From NCBI RefSeq assembly GCF_016616425.1, contig NZ_CP067101.1:3224001-3288000 (forward strand): 64,000 nucleotides of DNA. Reading direction: 5' to 3'. Origin of the DNA: Bradyrhizobium diazoefficiens. Lineage in GTDB: Bacteria > Pseudomonadota > Alphaproteobacteria > Rhizobiales > Xanthobacteraceae. Positions 45,687-54,637 of the stretch are shown here, in pieces. The position numbers and the translations under genes are program-made. The first letter of the stretch is position 1. Each line of letters starts with the position of its first letter. The notes under the pieces are model-generated. The model searched no databases. It saw only the letters and a list, made by a program, of their open reading frames with translations, and was not told the origin of the DNA.

Positions 45687-46586
45687 TTGGATAAGCTCGG
45701 CAGCCTCCGGGCGTTCGTGAAGGTGGTCGAAAGCGGCAGCTTTGCGGAAGCCGGCCGGCAGTTGCGGCTATCGCGCTCGGCGATCAGCAAATACATCGCC
45801 GACCTCGAGGAGAGCCTCGGCGTCCAGCTCCTGAACCGCACCACGCGGCATGCCAGCCCGACCGAGAACGGCCAGCGCTATTTCGAACGCGCGCTCGTCA
45901 TCCTCTCCGAGGTCGAGGCGGCAGACCAGGCGGTGGCGCAGGCCCAGTCGGCGCCGCGCGGCCTGCTCCGCGTCAACGCGCCGATGTCGTTCGGCACGAT
46001 GCGGCTCGGGCCCGTGCTCGCCGATTTCATGGCGCGCTATGGCGAGCTTCAGCTCCAGATCGTGCTCAGCGACGACTTGCTCGATCCCGTGCAGGACGGC
46101 TTCGACGTGACCTTGCGGATCGCGGAATTGGAATCGTCGAGCCTGATCGCGCGAAAAATCATGCGGGTGGCGCGCATGATCTGCGCTTCGCCGGATTACC
46201 TTGCGCGGCACGGCACGCCAAAGCACCCGCAGGATTTGCGCGAGCACGCCTCCCTCACGTACGGCTTCCTGCTCACCGGCAACCAATGGAAGCTCACCGG
46301 CGCGGATGGTGATCACTGGATCCAGCCGGCCTGGTCGCTCTGCGTCAACAATGCCGAGGTGCTGCGTGACGTCGCGATCAAGGGCAGGGGGATCGCGCTG
46401 CTGCCTGAGTTCATCGCGGCGGATGCTCTAAGGAAAGGCGAACTGCGGACGGTGCTGGACGACTATTCCGCGCCGCCGCTCGCGCTCTACGCGGTCTATC
46501 CGCCGACCCGGCATCTGTCGGTCAAGGTGCGGCTGTTCATCGATTTTCTGGTCACGCGTTTTGGCAGTGAGGATGAGGCCGAGTAG
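45687..46586 (+). CDS. LysR family transcriptional regulator
   Basis: A 299-residue regulator. The N-terminal helix-turn-helix is LGSLRAFVKVVESGSFAEAGRQLRLSRSAISKYIADLEESLGVQLLNRTTR; the effector domain starts near 90 (GLLRVNAPMSFGTMRLGPVLADFM). It is of the group often annotated near quinone or electrophile defence genes. The start is TTG 45687 with GGAAG six bases upstream; there is no ATG or GTG alternative before the HTH. It is divergent from the dioxygenase-hydrolase pair, its probable target. Confidence 0.9.
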   Translation: MDKLGSLRAFVKVVESGSFAEAGRQLRLSRSAISKYIADLEESLGVQLLNRTTRHASPTENGQRYFERALVILSEVEAADQAVAQAQSAPRGLLRVNAPMSFGTMRLGPVLADFMARYGELQLQIVLSDDLLDPVQDGFDVTLRIAELESSSLIARKIMRVARMICASPDYLARHGTPKHPQDLREHASLTYGFLLTGNQWKLTGADGDHWIQPAWSLCVNNAEVLRDVAIKGRGIALLPEFIAADALRKGELRTVLDDYSAPPLALYAVYPPTRHLSVKVRLFIDFLVTRFGSEDEAE

Positions 46587-46658
46587 ACGCGCTGGTCGAG
46601 AAGCGTGGACCCGAAGCAACTCGGACACGAAGTCGAAAGCGACCGCGGCATCTTGAAG

Positions 46659-47357
46659 CTATTGCCAGCTTCCGGCAGCCCCATGAACGAAGGAGGATCC
46701 TTCCAACGTTCCCTTGCTCATTCCTGCTTGAAAGATTTGATTTCCAGGAACGACCCGAATGTCCTTGTGCTGCTTCAATGAACCATTTTGGGTGATGACC
46801 TTTGAAATAGCATTTGGTCCGGTGACACCAAAGACCACCGGATAGGCTGATTTTCCTAGCAGCTTAGCCACGACTCGCTTTGCAAATCGGCCCGCTTGCG
46901 CAGAGGGAGACTGCACGGCGCGAACGTTCTGGGTAATTCCGTTGAGGATATCTGTCCAAACGGGATGTTTCGGCTCGCTTGCAAACAGGCAGTTGTGAAC
47001 ACTATGAGTGATCGAACGATCGTTGGGCCACGTCCATTCCCGCTCGACGAAAATGACTCCCGCGTCAAATTCAAATCTCTTTCTGAATAGAATGTCAGTG
47101 TCGCAGTAAACTCCACCACAGTGATCCATCAAGAGGTATCGGACGGTGTCGACAACCCAAATGAATTTGGGCATCTGGGAGATCGTGCTCTCATAATACT
47201 CAGGATAGTTCGTCTTGATGAATCTCAGGATGTCGTCGTCGTCGTGGATCAGTATTTTGTAATCTGGATAGAGGGCTCTTATGACATCGACATTGCCTTG
47301 TGCGGTCGAAGACAGTTTCTTACTCTTGCTTGTGAGGTGGAATATTTTAGGGATCAT
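46659..47357 (-). CDS. glycosyltransferase with DXD motif (OCH1/GT32-like)
   Basis: A 232-residue glycosyltransferase of the sugar-binding DXD family (PF04488). It opens with MIPKIFHLTSKSKK, has VVDTVRYLLMDHCGGVYCDTDILF with metal-binding Asp86 and Asp88, and ends in HGAAGSWQ, a usual end of these proteins. It would transfer a hexose to a surface glycan; donor and acceptor are unknown. Base use is clearly AT-richer than all neighbours and the gene lies alone with an FkbM gene, which suggests transfer from elsewhere. The two genes are 109 bases apart. Confidence 0.85.
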   Translation of the reverse strand: MIPKIFHLTSKSKKLSSTAQGNVDVIRALYPDYKILIHDDDDILRFIKTNYPEYYESTISQMPKFIWVVDTVRYLLMDHCGGVYCDTDILFRKRFEFDAGVIFVEREWTWPNDRSITHSVHNCLFASEPKHPVWTDILNGITQNVRAVQSPSAQAGRFAKRVVAKLLGKSAYPVVFGVTGPNAISKVITQNGSLKQHKDIRVVPGNQIFQAGMSKGTLEGSSFVHGAAGSWQ

Positions 47358-47466
47358 GGCTTAGCCTCCCTCTCAGCCGGAACGTCCTGCTCTTCCATAT
47401 TCGAGGAGTTGCCGCTGATGGCAGCCCCGGCATTGCAGCCTGAAAAGGCTGCGATTATTTCGTAGT

Positions 47467-48213
47467 TCAAGCGAACGCAATCTCGATATCGGGCGCAGAC
47501 GGATTGTTTGGGGCGTCGAGAGCGGATGGGAGACTTACGACTTTAGCCCCGCCCACGCTGTTTTTGGAGAGCGTTAGCTCAATAACGAGGGGCGTGCCCT
47601 CGCTGACCGGGGACCAATTGTTGGCGTGAACATGCAACAGATTAAACTTCAAATCATTCACAAAACTCACGATCCGATCAAGATGAAGGTCAACCTCGTG
47701 GAACTCGATAACCAAGCCAGAAATTCGAGTCCGATTGCGCACGATTGAATCGAGACACCTGTATTCACTTCCTTCAATATCCATTTTCACGAATATGTTC
47801 GAAGCAGTAGCCCGCGAAAAGACGTCATCGAGCGTGCAATGTATTCCTCCAATCGGAAGGCCAACATACTTTGCAACATGCCGCCTTCGTCCCTTGAAAA
47901 ACAGCCGGAACGCTCGCAACTTCCACAGAAGCTCCAGTGCCAATTTCGGCTTAAGGTCTAGCAACGCCTTAACCGCTCTTTTGATAAAGAGCTTTGCGTC
48001 GGTGGAGGCATCGTATGCGTCCAAAGGAACATCATTGATATTCACAAAATCGCTCTCAAATCGCCAATCGCAATTGACACCGAACGACAAGAGAAAATCG
48101 GAGCGAACAACGTCTGTGCGAGATACCAGATATCCGCCGTCGCCCTTGCCCCCCAATCTAATTAGATCCTGGCAAGCCACCGGCTGCAACGTTGCTGGCA
48201 ATCTAGCTTTCAT
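47467..48213 (-). CDS. FkbM family methyltransferase
   Basis: A 248-residue protein of the FkbM type. The SAM-site-like segment is LLSFGVNCDWRFESDF near 41-56, and the family hallmark NIFVKMDIEGSEYRCLDSI is in the second half, followed by LVIEFHEVDLH. Such enzymes methylate hydroxyls of glycans or natural products. The start ATG 48213 has AGAGG six bases upstream; a TTG- or GTG-led extension is less likely. Its base composition and codons resemble the glycosyltransferase neighbour, not the rest of the window. Confidence 0.82.
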   Translation of the reverse strand: MKARLPATLQPVACQDLIRLGGKGDGGYLVSRTDVVRSDFLLSFGVNCDWRFESDFVNINDVPLDAYDASTDAKLFIKRAVKALLDLKPKLALELLWKLRAFRLFFKGRRRHVAKYVGLPIGGIHCTLDDVFSRATASNIFVKMDIEGSEYRCLDSIVRNRTRISGLVIEFHEVDLHLDRIVSFVNDLKFNLLHVHANNWSPVSEGTPLVIELTLSKNSVGGAKVVSLPSALDAPNNPSAPDIEIAFA

Positions 48214-48240
48214 GGAAAACCTCTGTCGCTGAAGACACAC

Positions 48241-48599
48241 TCATTCGCCCGGTCGCTACGGCCGCCACTTAAGTGACGGGGCATGAGGCGACATCACTCT
48301 AATTTGCCACCCGGTGGCGGCATCGTTGTACAGTGGATTGCCCCCTTGCCGCGCAATGCGAGGAGAAGCGGCGTCTCCTGCTACACATTGGCATCGAGAC
48401 CGATGTCGCGCTCGATCGCATTGGGCTGTCTCCGGACGCCAAGACTATCTTCCGCTCGCGACGGAAATATTTCTCGACTGCGTGGCTCACCCCGTCGCAA
48501 CTCATGCATCGCTTCGCCTTCTGTTTCAATACGGAACCGCCGTTCGCGGGGGGCGGTCGAGCACCATGAGGCTGCCCTATACCAAGCTGTCGGACAGGT
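48241..48599. other. gene-free stretch beside the foreign patch
   Basis: Several frames are open on both strands, but none has a ribosome site, family text or consistent codon use. It lies between the FkbM gene and the IS110 remnant and is probably decayed mobile DNA. Confidence 0.4.
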
Positions 48600-48840
48600 C
48601 AGCTTCGGGAATAAAAAGGCGACTCTATGGCCGCGATCGACAAGTCGAGTCCCTCCGCAGATCGCCGCCGCGTCGACCGCGTCATTCTTGCCCTGCTTGA
48701 CGTAGGGTTTGACGTAAGCCGGCGGTATCAGAACCACTTCGCGACCAGTCGGCGAGCCCAAAAATGCGTCGAACCGCAGTCGCCATGGACGGCCTCCCTC
48801 TTTGTGGCACTCCGGCGACACGTTCTGGCATTCGATGCCG
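48600..48840 (-). pseudogene. broken IS110-family transposase fragment
   Basis: On the reverse strand, 48657-48740 reads EVVLIPPAYVKPYVKQGKND followed by AVDAAAIC, a hallmark of the N-terminal DEDD domain of IS110-type transposases. Just upstream in another frame is CGSTHFWARRLV, the preceding conserved block. The two blocks are joined by a frameshift and a short deletion, and the text is lost after AAIC. Only about 80 residues of a roughly 340-residue protein can be traced. No terminal repeats are expected for IS110. Confidence 0.65.
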
Positions 48841-48939
48841 TTCAGGTGGGGCCGTCCACAACATCATTGCAAGGAGCTTGCGACAAAATTGCTCCGCAAT
48901 CTTGCGCTGATGCGACGAAGCAAATCCGGAATCCTTCTG

Positions 48940-48985
48940 CGGAAAGACTTTGGATTGCTTCGCTTCGCTCGCAATGACGGAGGAT
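48940..48985. repeat. remnant of a dispersed intergenic repeat
   Basis: The text ttgcttcgcttcgctcgcaa followed by tgacgga is a form widespread between rhizobial genes. Related wording occurs near 8450-8475 (attgccgctttcgcgggaatga). It lies just outside bluB. Confidence 0.45.
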
Positions 48986-49021
48986 GGATCAACCGCTGGC
49001 GTCTGCCTGGCGAGCTTGGGG

Positions 49022-49654
49022 TTAGCGCCGCAGCGTGAACTCGTCCGCGCCCCGCCGGTGCTCCCATTTCGCCTGCTCGAGCTCGGGCCGGGCGCATTCG
49101 GCCTCGGGAAAACCGATGCAGAGATAGGCGATGAATTTCCAGGCCTGCGGCACGTCGAGAACGGTGTGGATGCGATCCGGGTTGAGGATCGAGACCCAGC
49201 CGATACCGATACCTTCGGCACGCGCGGCGAGCCACATCGCGGTGATCGCGGCGACGACGGAGTATTCCGTGGTCTCCGGCATGGTGGCGCGGCCTAGGCC
49301 GTGGCCGATGTCGCTGGCCTTGTCGGCGAACACCGCGAGGTGGCCGGGCGCCTGTTCGAGGCCCGACAGTTTCAGCGTGGCATAGCGCGCCGCGCGCTCG
49401 CCGGAATAGCAATTCAGCGCGTCGGCATTGCATGCCCTGAAATCGTCGGCGACTGCGCGGCGGCGCGCGGCATCGTCGACGATGACGAAGCGCCAGGGCT
49501 GGCTGAGGCCGACGGACGGCGAGAGGCAGGCGATCTCGATTAGCCGCTCCAGGGCACCGACAGGCAGCGCATCAATGCGAAACTGACGCACGTCGCGACG
49601 CCACACGAACAACTCGCGCAAGTGCCGGCGGAAGGCATCGTCGAACTCGACCAT
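49022..49654 (-). CDS. bluB: 5,6-dimethylbenzimidazole synthase
   Basis: A 210-residue nitroreductase-fold enzyme that breaks down reduced FMN with oxygen to make dimethylbenzimidazole, the lower ligand of B12. The text RRDVRQFRIDALP, CLSPSVGLSQPWRFV and ETTEYSVVAAITAMWLAARAEGIGIGWVSIL is diagnostic of BluB. The aerobic reaction fits the oxygen-dependent cob genes nearby. It is the last gene of cobU-cobS-bluB, following cobS by three bases. Confidence 0.95.
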   Translation of the reverse strand: MVEFDDAFRRHLRELFVWRRDVRQFRIDALPVGALERLIEIACLSPSVGLSQPWRFVIVDDAARRRAVADDFRACNADALNCYSGERAARYATLKLSGLEQAPGHLAVFADKASDIGHGLGRATMPETTEYSVVAAITAMWLAARAEGIGIGWVSILNPDRIHTVLDVPQAWKFIAYLCIGFPEAECARPELEQAKWEHRRGADEFTLRR

Positions 49655-49657
49655 GGA

Positions 49658-50443
49658 TCATCCTCCCGTGTGAACGAAGGCTGCGGCGACCAGCAGGACC
49701 AGGATCTCGCCGAACTGCTCGAACGCGCCGAGGATGTCGCCGGTCTGCCCGCCGATCTGGCGGAGGGCAAGCCGCGCCAGTGTCCACCCGGCGAGCGACA
49801 GTAGGATCAGGCCGACCAGCGCCTTGCCCGGCCCGAGCGCGAGGGCGAGAACGAGCGTTCCAAGCGCGAATGCAACGGCGACACTGCGGCCGGGCGGTGC
49901 GCCGGCACTCGCCGAAAGCCCGTCCGGCCGTGCCGGTGGGACCAGCGACATGAACGCCGGCACGCCTGAGCGGGCAGCGGCATGCGCGGCGCACAGCGCC
50001 AGCGTGACGGTCCATGGATCGGCGATCACGGCGAGCGCGCTCCAGCGCAGGCCAAACGAAAGGATCAGCGCGCAGACGCCATAGGTCCCGATCCGGCTGT
50101 CGCGCATGATCTCGAGCTTGCGCTCCCGCGTTCGCCCACCGCCAAGCCCGTCGGCGGTGTCGGCAAGCCCGTCCTCATGCAGCGCGCCGGTGATGAGGGC
50201 GGTCGTAGCCAAAACGAGCAGGGCGGCGAGGTTCGGTGTCAGTCCGAAGCGGCTGGCGATCTTGTAGACCAACGCGCCGGCAAGACCGACCAGCAGTCCG
50301 GCGACGGGAAGGGCCCAGGTCGCGCGCGCGACAGCGCCGTCGGCTGCGGGCTTCGACGACGCCACGGGCAGAATCGTCACGAACGACGCCGCCATCCTGA
50401 GATCGGCAATGACGTCCTTCAGAAGGTCAGCGCGCGGCATCAT
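49658..50443 (-). CDS. cobS: adenosylcobinamide-GDP ribazoletransferase (CobV)
   Basis: An integral membrane enzyme of 261 residues joining alpha-ribazole to adenosylcobinamide-GDP, the final assembly step of the cobalamin. The acidic hallmark GALHEDGLADTADGLGGG is at about 86-103, with several hydrophobic helices on either side. This is CobV in Pseudomonas denitrificans naming and must not be confused with the chelatase subunit also called CobS. The start overlaps the cobU stop (ATGA); a second ATG one codon later is possible. Confidence 0.94.
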   Translation of the reverse strand: MMPRADLLKDVIADLRMAASFVTILPVASSKPAADGAVARATWALPVAGLLVGLAGALVYKIASRFGLTPNLAALLVLATTALITGALHEDGLADTADGLGGGRTRERKLEIMRDSRIGTYGVCALILSFGLRWSALAVIADPWTVTLALCAAHAAARSGVPAFMSLVPPARPDGLSASAGAPPGRSVAVAFALGTLVLALALGPGKALVGLILLSLAGWTLARLALRQIGGQTGDILGAFEQFGEILVLLVAAAFVHTGG

Positions 50444-50943
50444 TTCAGTTTCATCGGAATGCCAGCGACGACGAACTCGACCTCGTCGGCGACATCAGCG
50501 ACCATCTGGTTCATGATGCCGGCGGCGTCGCGAAAGCTGCGGGCCAGCGCGTTGTCGGGCACGATGCCGAGGCCGACTTCGTTGGTGACGAGAACAACCG
50601 GGCTTTTCAGCCGGGGCAGGGCCCCGGCAAGCGTCTTTACCTCGCTCTCCCAGTTGCGCTCCGCATGCATCAGGTTGGAGAGCCACAGCGTCAGGCAATC
50701 CACGAGCCTTGCGCCGCCGCCATCGGTTGCGACCAGCACCTCCAAGACATCAAGCGGCACCTCGCGCGCGATCCAGTCGGTTCCGCGGCGTGCGCGATGC
50801 TTTGCGATGCGCTGGTCCATCTCGGCATCAAGCGCCTCGGCCGTCGCGACATAGACGGGCTGCCCGGGGAAGGCGCGCGCGCGCTCCTCCGCACGCTTGC
50901 TTTTGCCCGATCGCGCTCCGCCCGTGATCAAGATGACGGCCAT
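50440..50943 (-). CDS. cobU: bifunctional adenosylcobinamide kinase / guanylyltransferase (CobP)
   Basis: A 167-residue enzyme that activates adenosylcobinamide with a phosphate and then GMP. The P-loop is GGARSGKS (8-15); VATAEALDAEMDQRI, RLVDCLTLWLSN and LVTNEVGLGIVP follow, all typical. The family histidine that takes GMP is in RIAKHRARR. ATG 50943 is chosen by family text; an upstream in-frame start adds eight residues. It is the first gene of cobU-cobS-bluB and divergent from cbiB. Confidence 0.95.
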   Translation of the reverse strand: MAVILITGGARSGKSKRAEERARAFPGQPVYVATAEALDAEMDQRIAKHRARRGTDWIAREVPLDVLEVLVATDGGGARLVDCLTLWLSNLMHAERNWESEVKTLAGALPRLKSPVVLVTNEVGLGIVPDNALARSFRDAAGIMNQMVADVADEVEFVVAGIPMKLK

Positions 50944-51067
50944 GAAAAGTCTCCTGTCGGCAAGCACTAATCATCAAACGCGCCCAAAGACAAAGCCGAA
51001 ATCCGTGGGCCGGGGGCTTGCGCTCGGGCCATGCTTTGCGCAACAGGGGGCAGAGCAGGAGGTGCGT

Positions 51068-52009
51068 GTGGGCTTTGCGGGTGCGATGGCGGTGGCGATG
51101 GCGGTGGATGCCCTGCTGGGCTGGCCGTCATGGCTGTTCGCACGGATCGGCCATCCCGTGATCTGGCTGGGCCGGCTGATCGATGCCATCGACACCGCCT
51201 GGAATCGCGCGTCCGATCCGCCGGCGTTTCGCCGCACCGCGGGCATTGCCGGCGCTCTTGTGGTCATTGCGCTCGCCGTCGCGTTCGGTTGGGTGATTCA
51301 ATCGTTGCTGCCATTTGGTTGGATTCAGATCGTGCTGGTCGGGCTCCTGGCCTGGCCGCTGGTCGCGCTGCGTTCGCTGCATGATCATGTGGCTGCCGTC
51401 GCGAAGCCGTTGCAGTCCGGCGACATCGCCGCCGCGCGCGAGGCGGTCTCGCGCATCGTCGGCCGCGATCCCGCGGCGCTCGATGAAGCCGGCATCGCGC
51501 GTGCGGCGGCCGAAAGCCTCGCCGAGAACGCCTCCGACGGCATCGTGGCGCCGGTGTTCTGGGGCGCGCTGTTCGGATTGCCCGGCATTTTGGGTTACAA
51601 GGCGATCAACACGCTGGACTCAATGATCGGCCATCGCAGCGAACGGCACGAGGCCTTTGGCTGGGCCGCCGCGCGCATCGATGATGTCGCCAACTTCATC
51701 CCGGCGCGTCTCACCGGATCTTTGTTCGTGCTGCTGGCGCCGCGCCGGTCGGACGCGCTGTCGTGCATGATGCGCGATGCGCGCCGTCATCGCTCGCCCA
51801 ATGCCGGATGGCCGGAAGCGGCCATGGCCGGCGCGCTTGGCGTCCGGCTCAGCGGTCCCCGCGTCTATCAGGGCAGCGCGACCGCCGAGCCCTGGCTGAA
51901 CGAAGGTGCGCGCGATCCGCGCGCCGCCGACATCGCCGAGGCATTGACGCTCTATCGCCGCACCATGCTGCTGCTCACCGGCGTGCTTGCGATCCTGGCT
52001 TTGGCGTGA
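51068..52009 (+). CDS. cbiB: adenosylcobinamide-phosphate synthase (CbiB/CobD-Pden)
   Basis: A membrane enzyme of about 313 residues that attaches the aminopropanol arm to adenosylcobyric acid. Hallmarks are ALLGWPSWLFARIGHPVIWLGRLID, AAAESLAENASDGIVAPVFWGALFG and YKAINTLDSMIGHRSERHEAFGWAAARIDDVANFIPARLTG. I take the GTG at 51068 as start because AGGAGG stands five to six bases upstream and the protein then begins in the family way. The frame is open to 50897 without family support. The PLP enzyme for the arm follows directly. Confidence 0.92.
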   Translation: MGFAGAMAVAMAVDALLGWPSWLFARIGHPVIWLGRLIDAIDTAWNRASDPPAFRRTAGIAGALVVIALAVAFGWVIQSLLPFGWIQIVLVGLLAWPLVALRSLHDHVAAVAKPLQSGDIAAAREAVSRIVGRDPAALDEAGIARAAAESLAENASDGIVAPVFWGALFGLPGILGYKAINTLDSMIGHRSERHEAFGWAAARIDDVANFIPARLTGSLFVLLAPRRSDALSCMMRDARRHRSPNAGWPEAAMAGALGVRLSGPRVYQGSATAEPWLNEGARDPRAADIAEALTLYRRTMLLLTGVLAILALA

Positions 52010-52020
52010 AACAACGGGTC

Positions 52021-53127
52021 ATGCGCGAACACGGTGGAAATCTCGATTTGGCCCAGCAGCGTTTTGGCGGACGCGCGGAGGACTGGATCGACCTGTCGAC
52101 GGGGATCAACCGGTTGCCTTATCCCGTTGGCGAGGTGAGCGCGCACGCGTGGCGCGCGCTGCCCTCGCGCGCCGAGATCGAGGCGCTGCATCAAGCCGCA
52201 GGGCATGCCTACCGCACGAGCGCGCCGATCGTCGCACTGGGCGGTGCGCAAGCCGCCATTCAGTTGCTGCCGCAACTGGCGCCGCGTGGTCGTGCGCGCA
52301 TCTTCGGGCCGACCTACAATGAGTATGCTGGCGTGCTGTCGGCCGCGGGCTGGGATGTCCAGGAGGTCGCGGAGCTCGACGCGTTGGCGGGTGCGGATCT
52401 CGCCATCGTCGTCAACCCCAACAATCCCGATGGCCGGTGCCATACGCCAAGCGATTTGCTGACGCTGCTGCCGCGCGTCGGCCGTCTCGTCGTCGACGAG
52501 AGCTTTGCCGATGCCGTTCCGCAGCTGTCGCTCGCGCCAGAAGCCGATCGGCCGGGACTGCTGATCCTGCGCTCATTCGGAAAGTTCTATGGCCTTGCCG
52601 GCCTGCGGCTCGGCTTCGCGATCGGCCATGCGACCGACATTGGCAAGCTTGCGTCGATGTCGGGTCCATGGCCGGTCTCGGGAGCCGCGATTGCGATCGG
52701 CTGCCGTGCATTCCGCGACGAGGCCTGGACCGAGGCTACGTCAACACGGCTTGCACAGGACTGTGTCCGCCTCGACCAGATGGTGCAAGTACGGGGCTGG
52801 CAGCTCATCGGCGGCACGCCGTTGTTTCGTCTCTACGAGACGCCTGACGCACTTGCCTTGCAGGAGAAGCTCGCGCGCAATCACATCTGGTCGCGCGTCT
52901 TCGCGAGAGAGCCGGCATGGCTGCGCCTCGGCCTTCCCGGCCACGAAGCCGAATGGATGCGGCTCGGCGAGGTGCTAGAGCACGAGCTTGGTCGCTGCAG
53001 CGACGGTGCGCTCCAGCTTGCGGGAGAGGGTCTAGGAGAAGGTGTCTCGGCAACGGGACAATCCCCAAGAGGAGACAGCCCTCACCCGGCGCTTCGCGCC
53101 GACCTCTCCGGCAAGCGGGAGAGGTGA
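52021..53127 (+). CDS. cobD: threonine-phosphate decarboxylase (CobC-Pden)
   Basis: A PLP enzyme of 368 residues of the aminotransferase class I/II fold that gives aminopropanol phosphate for the cobalamin arm. HGGNLDLAQQRFG and DLSTGINRLPYP open it; VNPNNPDG is conserved, and the PLP lysine is in ILRSFGKFYGLAGLRLGF. The start is ATG 52021; a GTG at 52006 overlapping the cbiB stop is an alternative. The last 15-20 residues (SPHPALRADLSGKRER) and the stop codon are encoded by an intergenic repeat, so the native end has probably been replaced. Confidence 0.92.
   Translation: MREHGGNLDLAQQRFGGRAEDWIDLSTGINRLPYPVGEVSAHAWRALPSRAEIEALHQAAGHAYRTSAPIVALGGAQAAIQLLPQLAPRGRARIFGPTYNEYAGVLSAAGWDVQEVAELDALAGADLAIVVNPNNPDGRCHTPSDLLTLLPRVGRLVVDESFADAVPQLSLAPEADRPGLLILRSFGKFYGLAGLRLGFAIGHATDIGKLASMSGPWPVSGAAIAIGCRAFRDEAWTEATSTRLAQDCVRLDQMVQVRGWQLIGGTPLFRLYETPDALALQEKLARNHIWSRVFAREPAWLRLGLPGHEAEWMRLGEVLEHELGRCSDGALQLAGEGLGEGVSATGQSPRGDSPHPALRADLSGKRER
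53071..53126. repeat. intergenic palindromic repeat merged with the end of cobD
   Basis: It carries ctcacccggcgcttcgcgcc (53081-53100) and the stem ACCTCTCC (53102-53109)/GGAGAGGT (53118-53125). It is a second copy of the element at 4091-4135. The cobD frame runs through it and stops in its last bases. Confidence 0.75.
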
Positions 53128-53168
53128 ACGAACCGCGATCATCGGTTCAACCTGAAGCCATTCCGCCC

Positions 53169-54617
53169 TTAGCGCGCCAGCGCAAGCAGGCCCTCGACGT
53201 CGAGATGCCTTTCGATGTGATCGGCGAGCGCATCGAGCGTGCTTTCGACCCTGGCATGATAGGGCTCCTCGCCTGCGGGAATGCCGAGCCTGGCCAAGTA
53301 CGCCTTGCGGAAATCATCCGACGTGAACAGGCCGTGCAAGTAGCTGCCTTGCACGCGGCCGTCGCGCGAGATCGCGCCCTCCGGCTCGCCGTTCAGCTTG
53401 GCGAACGGCCGCACGCGATCCGGGCCGTCGGTACGGCCGATATGGATTTCGTAGGCCTGGATCGGCTGGTCGGTGGCGGCATGCACGGCCGCGACACGCG
53501 TCAGTGTTTTCTGCGGGCTCATCACCGTCGCCACATCCAGCAGTCCAAGGCCCGGCGTGTCGCCCGCGGCGCCTTCGATGCCGTCGGGATCGGCGACGTT
53601 GTGGCCGAGCATCTGGTAGCCGCCGCAGAGGCCGAGCACATGGCCGCCCCTGCGATGATGCGCGAGGAGATCGATGTCCCAGCCCTGCGCGCGCAGGAAA
53701 GCGAGATCGCCGCGGGTGGATTTGGAGCCGGGGATGATGACGAGACGCACGTCTCCGGGAATGGCTTCGCCCGGGCGCACCATCACGAGATCGACGCCCG
53801 CCTCGAGCTTCAGCGGATCGAGATCATCGAAATTGGCGATCCGCGACAACGCGAGGCAGGCGATCTTGCATTGGCCGGGCTTGCGCGCGTCGCGGAGGCC
53901 CAGCGCGTCCTCCGCCGGCAACTCGCCGGCCCGGGCGAACCAGGGCAGCACGCCGAAGCCGCGCCACGACGTCTTCTGCTCGATCAGTCTGTAGCCGTCG
54001 TCGAACAGCGTGGGATCGCCGCGGAACTTGTTGATGACAAAGCCCCGGATCATCGCGGCATCGTCGGGGTCGATCACCGTCTTGATGCCGACAAGCTGGG
54101 CAATGACGCCGCCGCGGTCGATGTCACCGACCAGCACGACCGGCACGTCAGCCTTGCGCGCGAATCCCATATTCGCGATGTCGGCCTTGCGCAGGTTCAC
54201 CTCGGCGGGGCTGCCGGCGCCTTCGACCAGCACGAGATCTGCGCGTGCCTTCAGCCGGGCAAAACTCTCCAGCACCGCGCCCATCAGCTGTGGCTTCATC
54301 GCCGCATAGTCGCGCGCACGCGCGGTCGCAATGCGTTTGCCCTGCACGACGATCTGCGCGCCGACATCGGTCTCGGGCTTGAGCAGCACCGGGTTCATGT
54401 CGGTGTGCGGTTCGACGCCGGCGGCCAGCGCCTGCAGCGCCTGGGCGCGGCCGATCTCGCCGCCATCGACGGTGACGGCCGCGTTGTTCGACATGTTCTG
54501 CGGCTTGAAGGGCAGCACGCGCAAGTCCCGCCGCGTGAAGGCGCGCGCGAGACCGGCGACGATGAGCGACTTACCCACGTCCGAACCGGCCCCCTGGATC
54601 ATCAATGCCCGCGCCAT
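53169..54617 (-). CDS. cobQ: cobyric acid synthase
   Basis: A 482-residue ATP- and glutamine-dependent amidase that adds four amides to adenosylcobyrinic acid diamide. The N-terminal synthetase domain starts [20 protein letters not shown] and has [14 protein letters not shown] and [18 protein letters not shown]. The C-terminal triad glutaminase domain has [16 protein letters not shown] and the nucleophile cysteine in [13 protein letters not shown], with the histidine in GSYLHGLF. It follows cobO by 20 bases in one operon on the reverse strand. Confidence 0.96.
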   Translation of the reverse strand: MARALMIQGAGSDVGKSLIVAGLARAFTRRDLRVLPFKPQNMSNNAAVTVDGGEIGRAQALQALAAGVEPHTDMNPVLLKPETDVGAQIVVQGKRIATARARDYAAMKPQLMGAVLESFARLKARADLVLVEGAGSPAEVNLRKADIANMGFARKADVPVVLVGDIDRGGVIAQLVGIKTVIDPDDAAMIRGFVINKFRGDPTLFDDGYRLIEQKTSWRGFGVLPWFARAGELPAEDALGLRDARKPGQCKIACLALSRIANFDDLDPLKLEAGVDLVMVRPGEAIPGDVRLVIIPGSKSTRGDLAFLRAQGWDIDLLAHHRRGGHVLGLCGGYQMLGHNVADPDGIEGAAGDTPGLGLLDVATVMSPQKTLTRVAAVHAATDQPIQAYEIHIGRTDGPDRVRPFAKLNGEPEGAISRDGRVQGSYLHGLFTSDDFRKAYLARLGIPAGEEPYHARVESTLDALADHIERHLDVEGLLALAR

Positions 54618-54637
54618 GTTTTCAGAACTTGGTGTCG

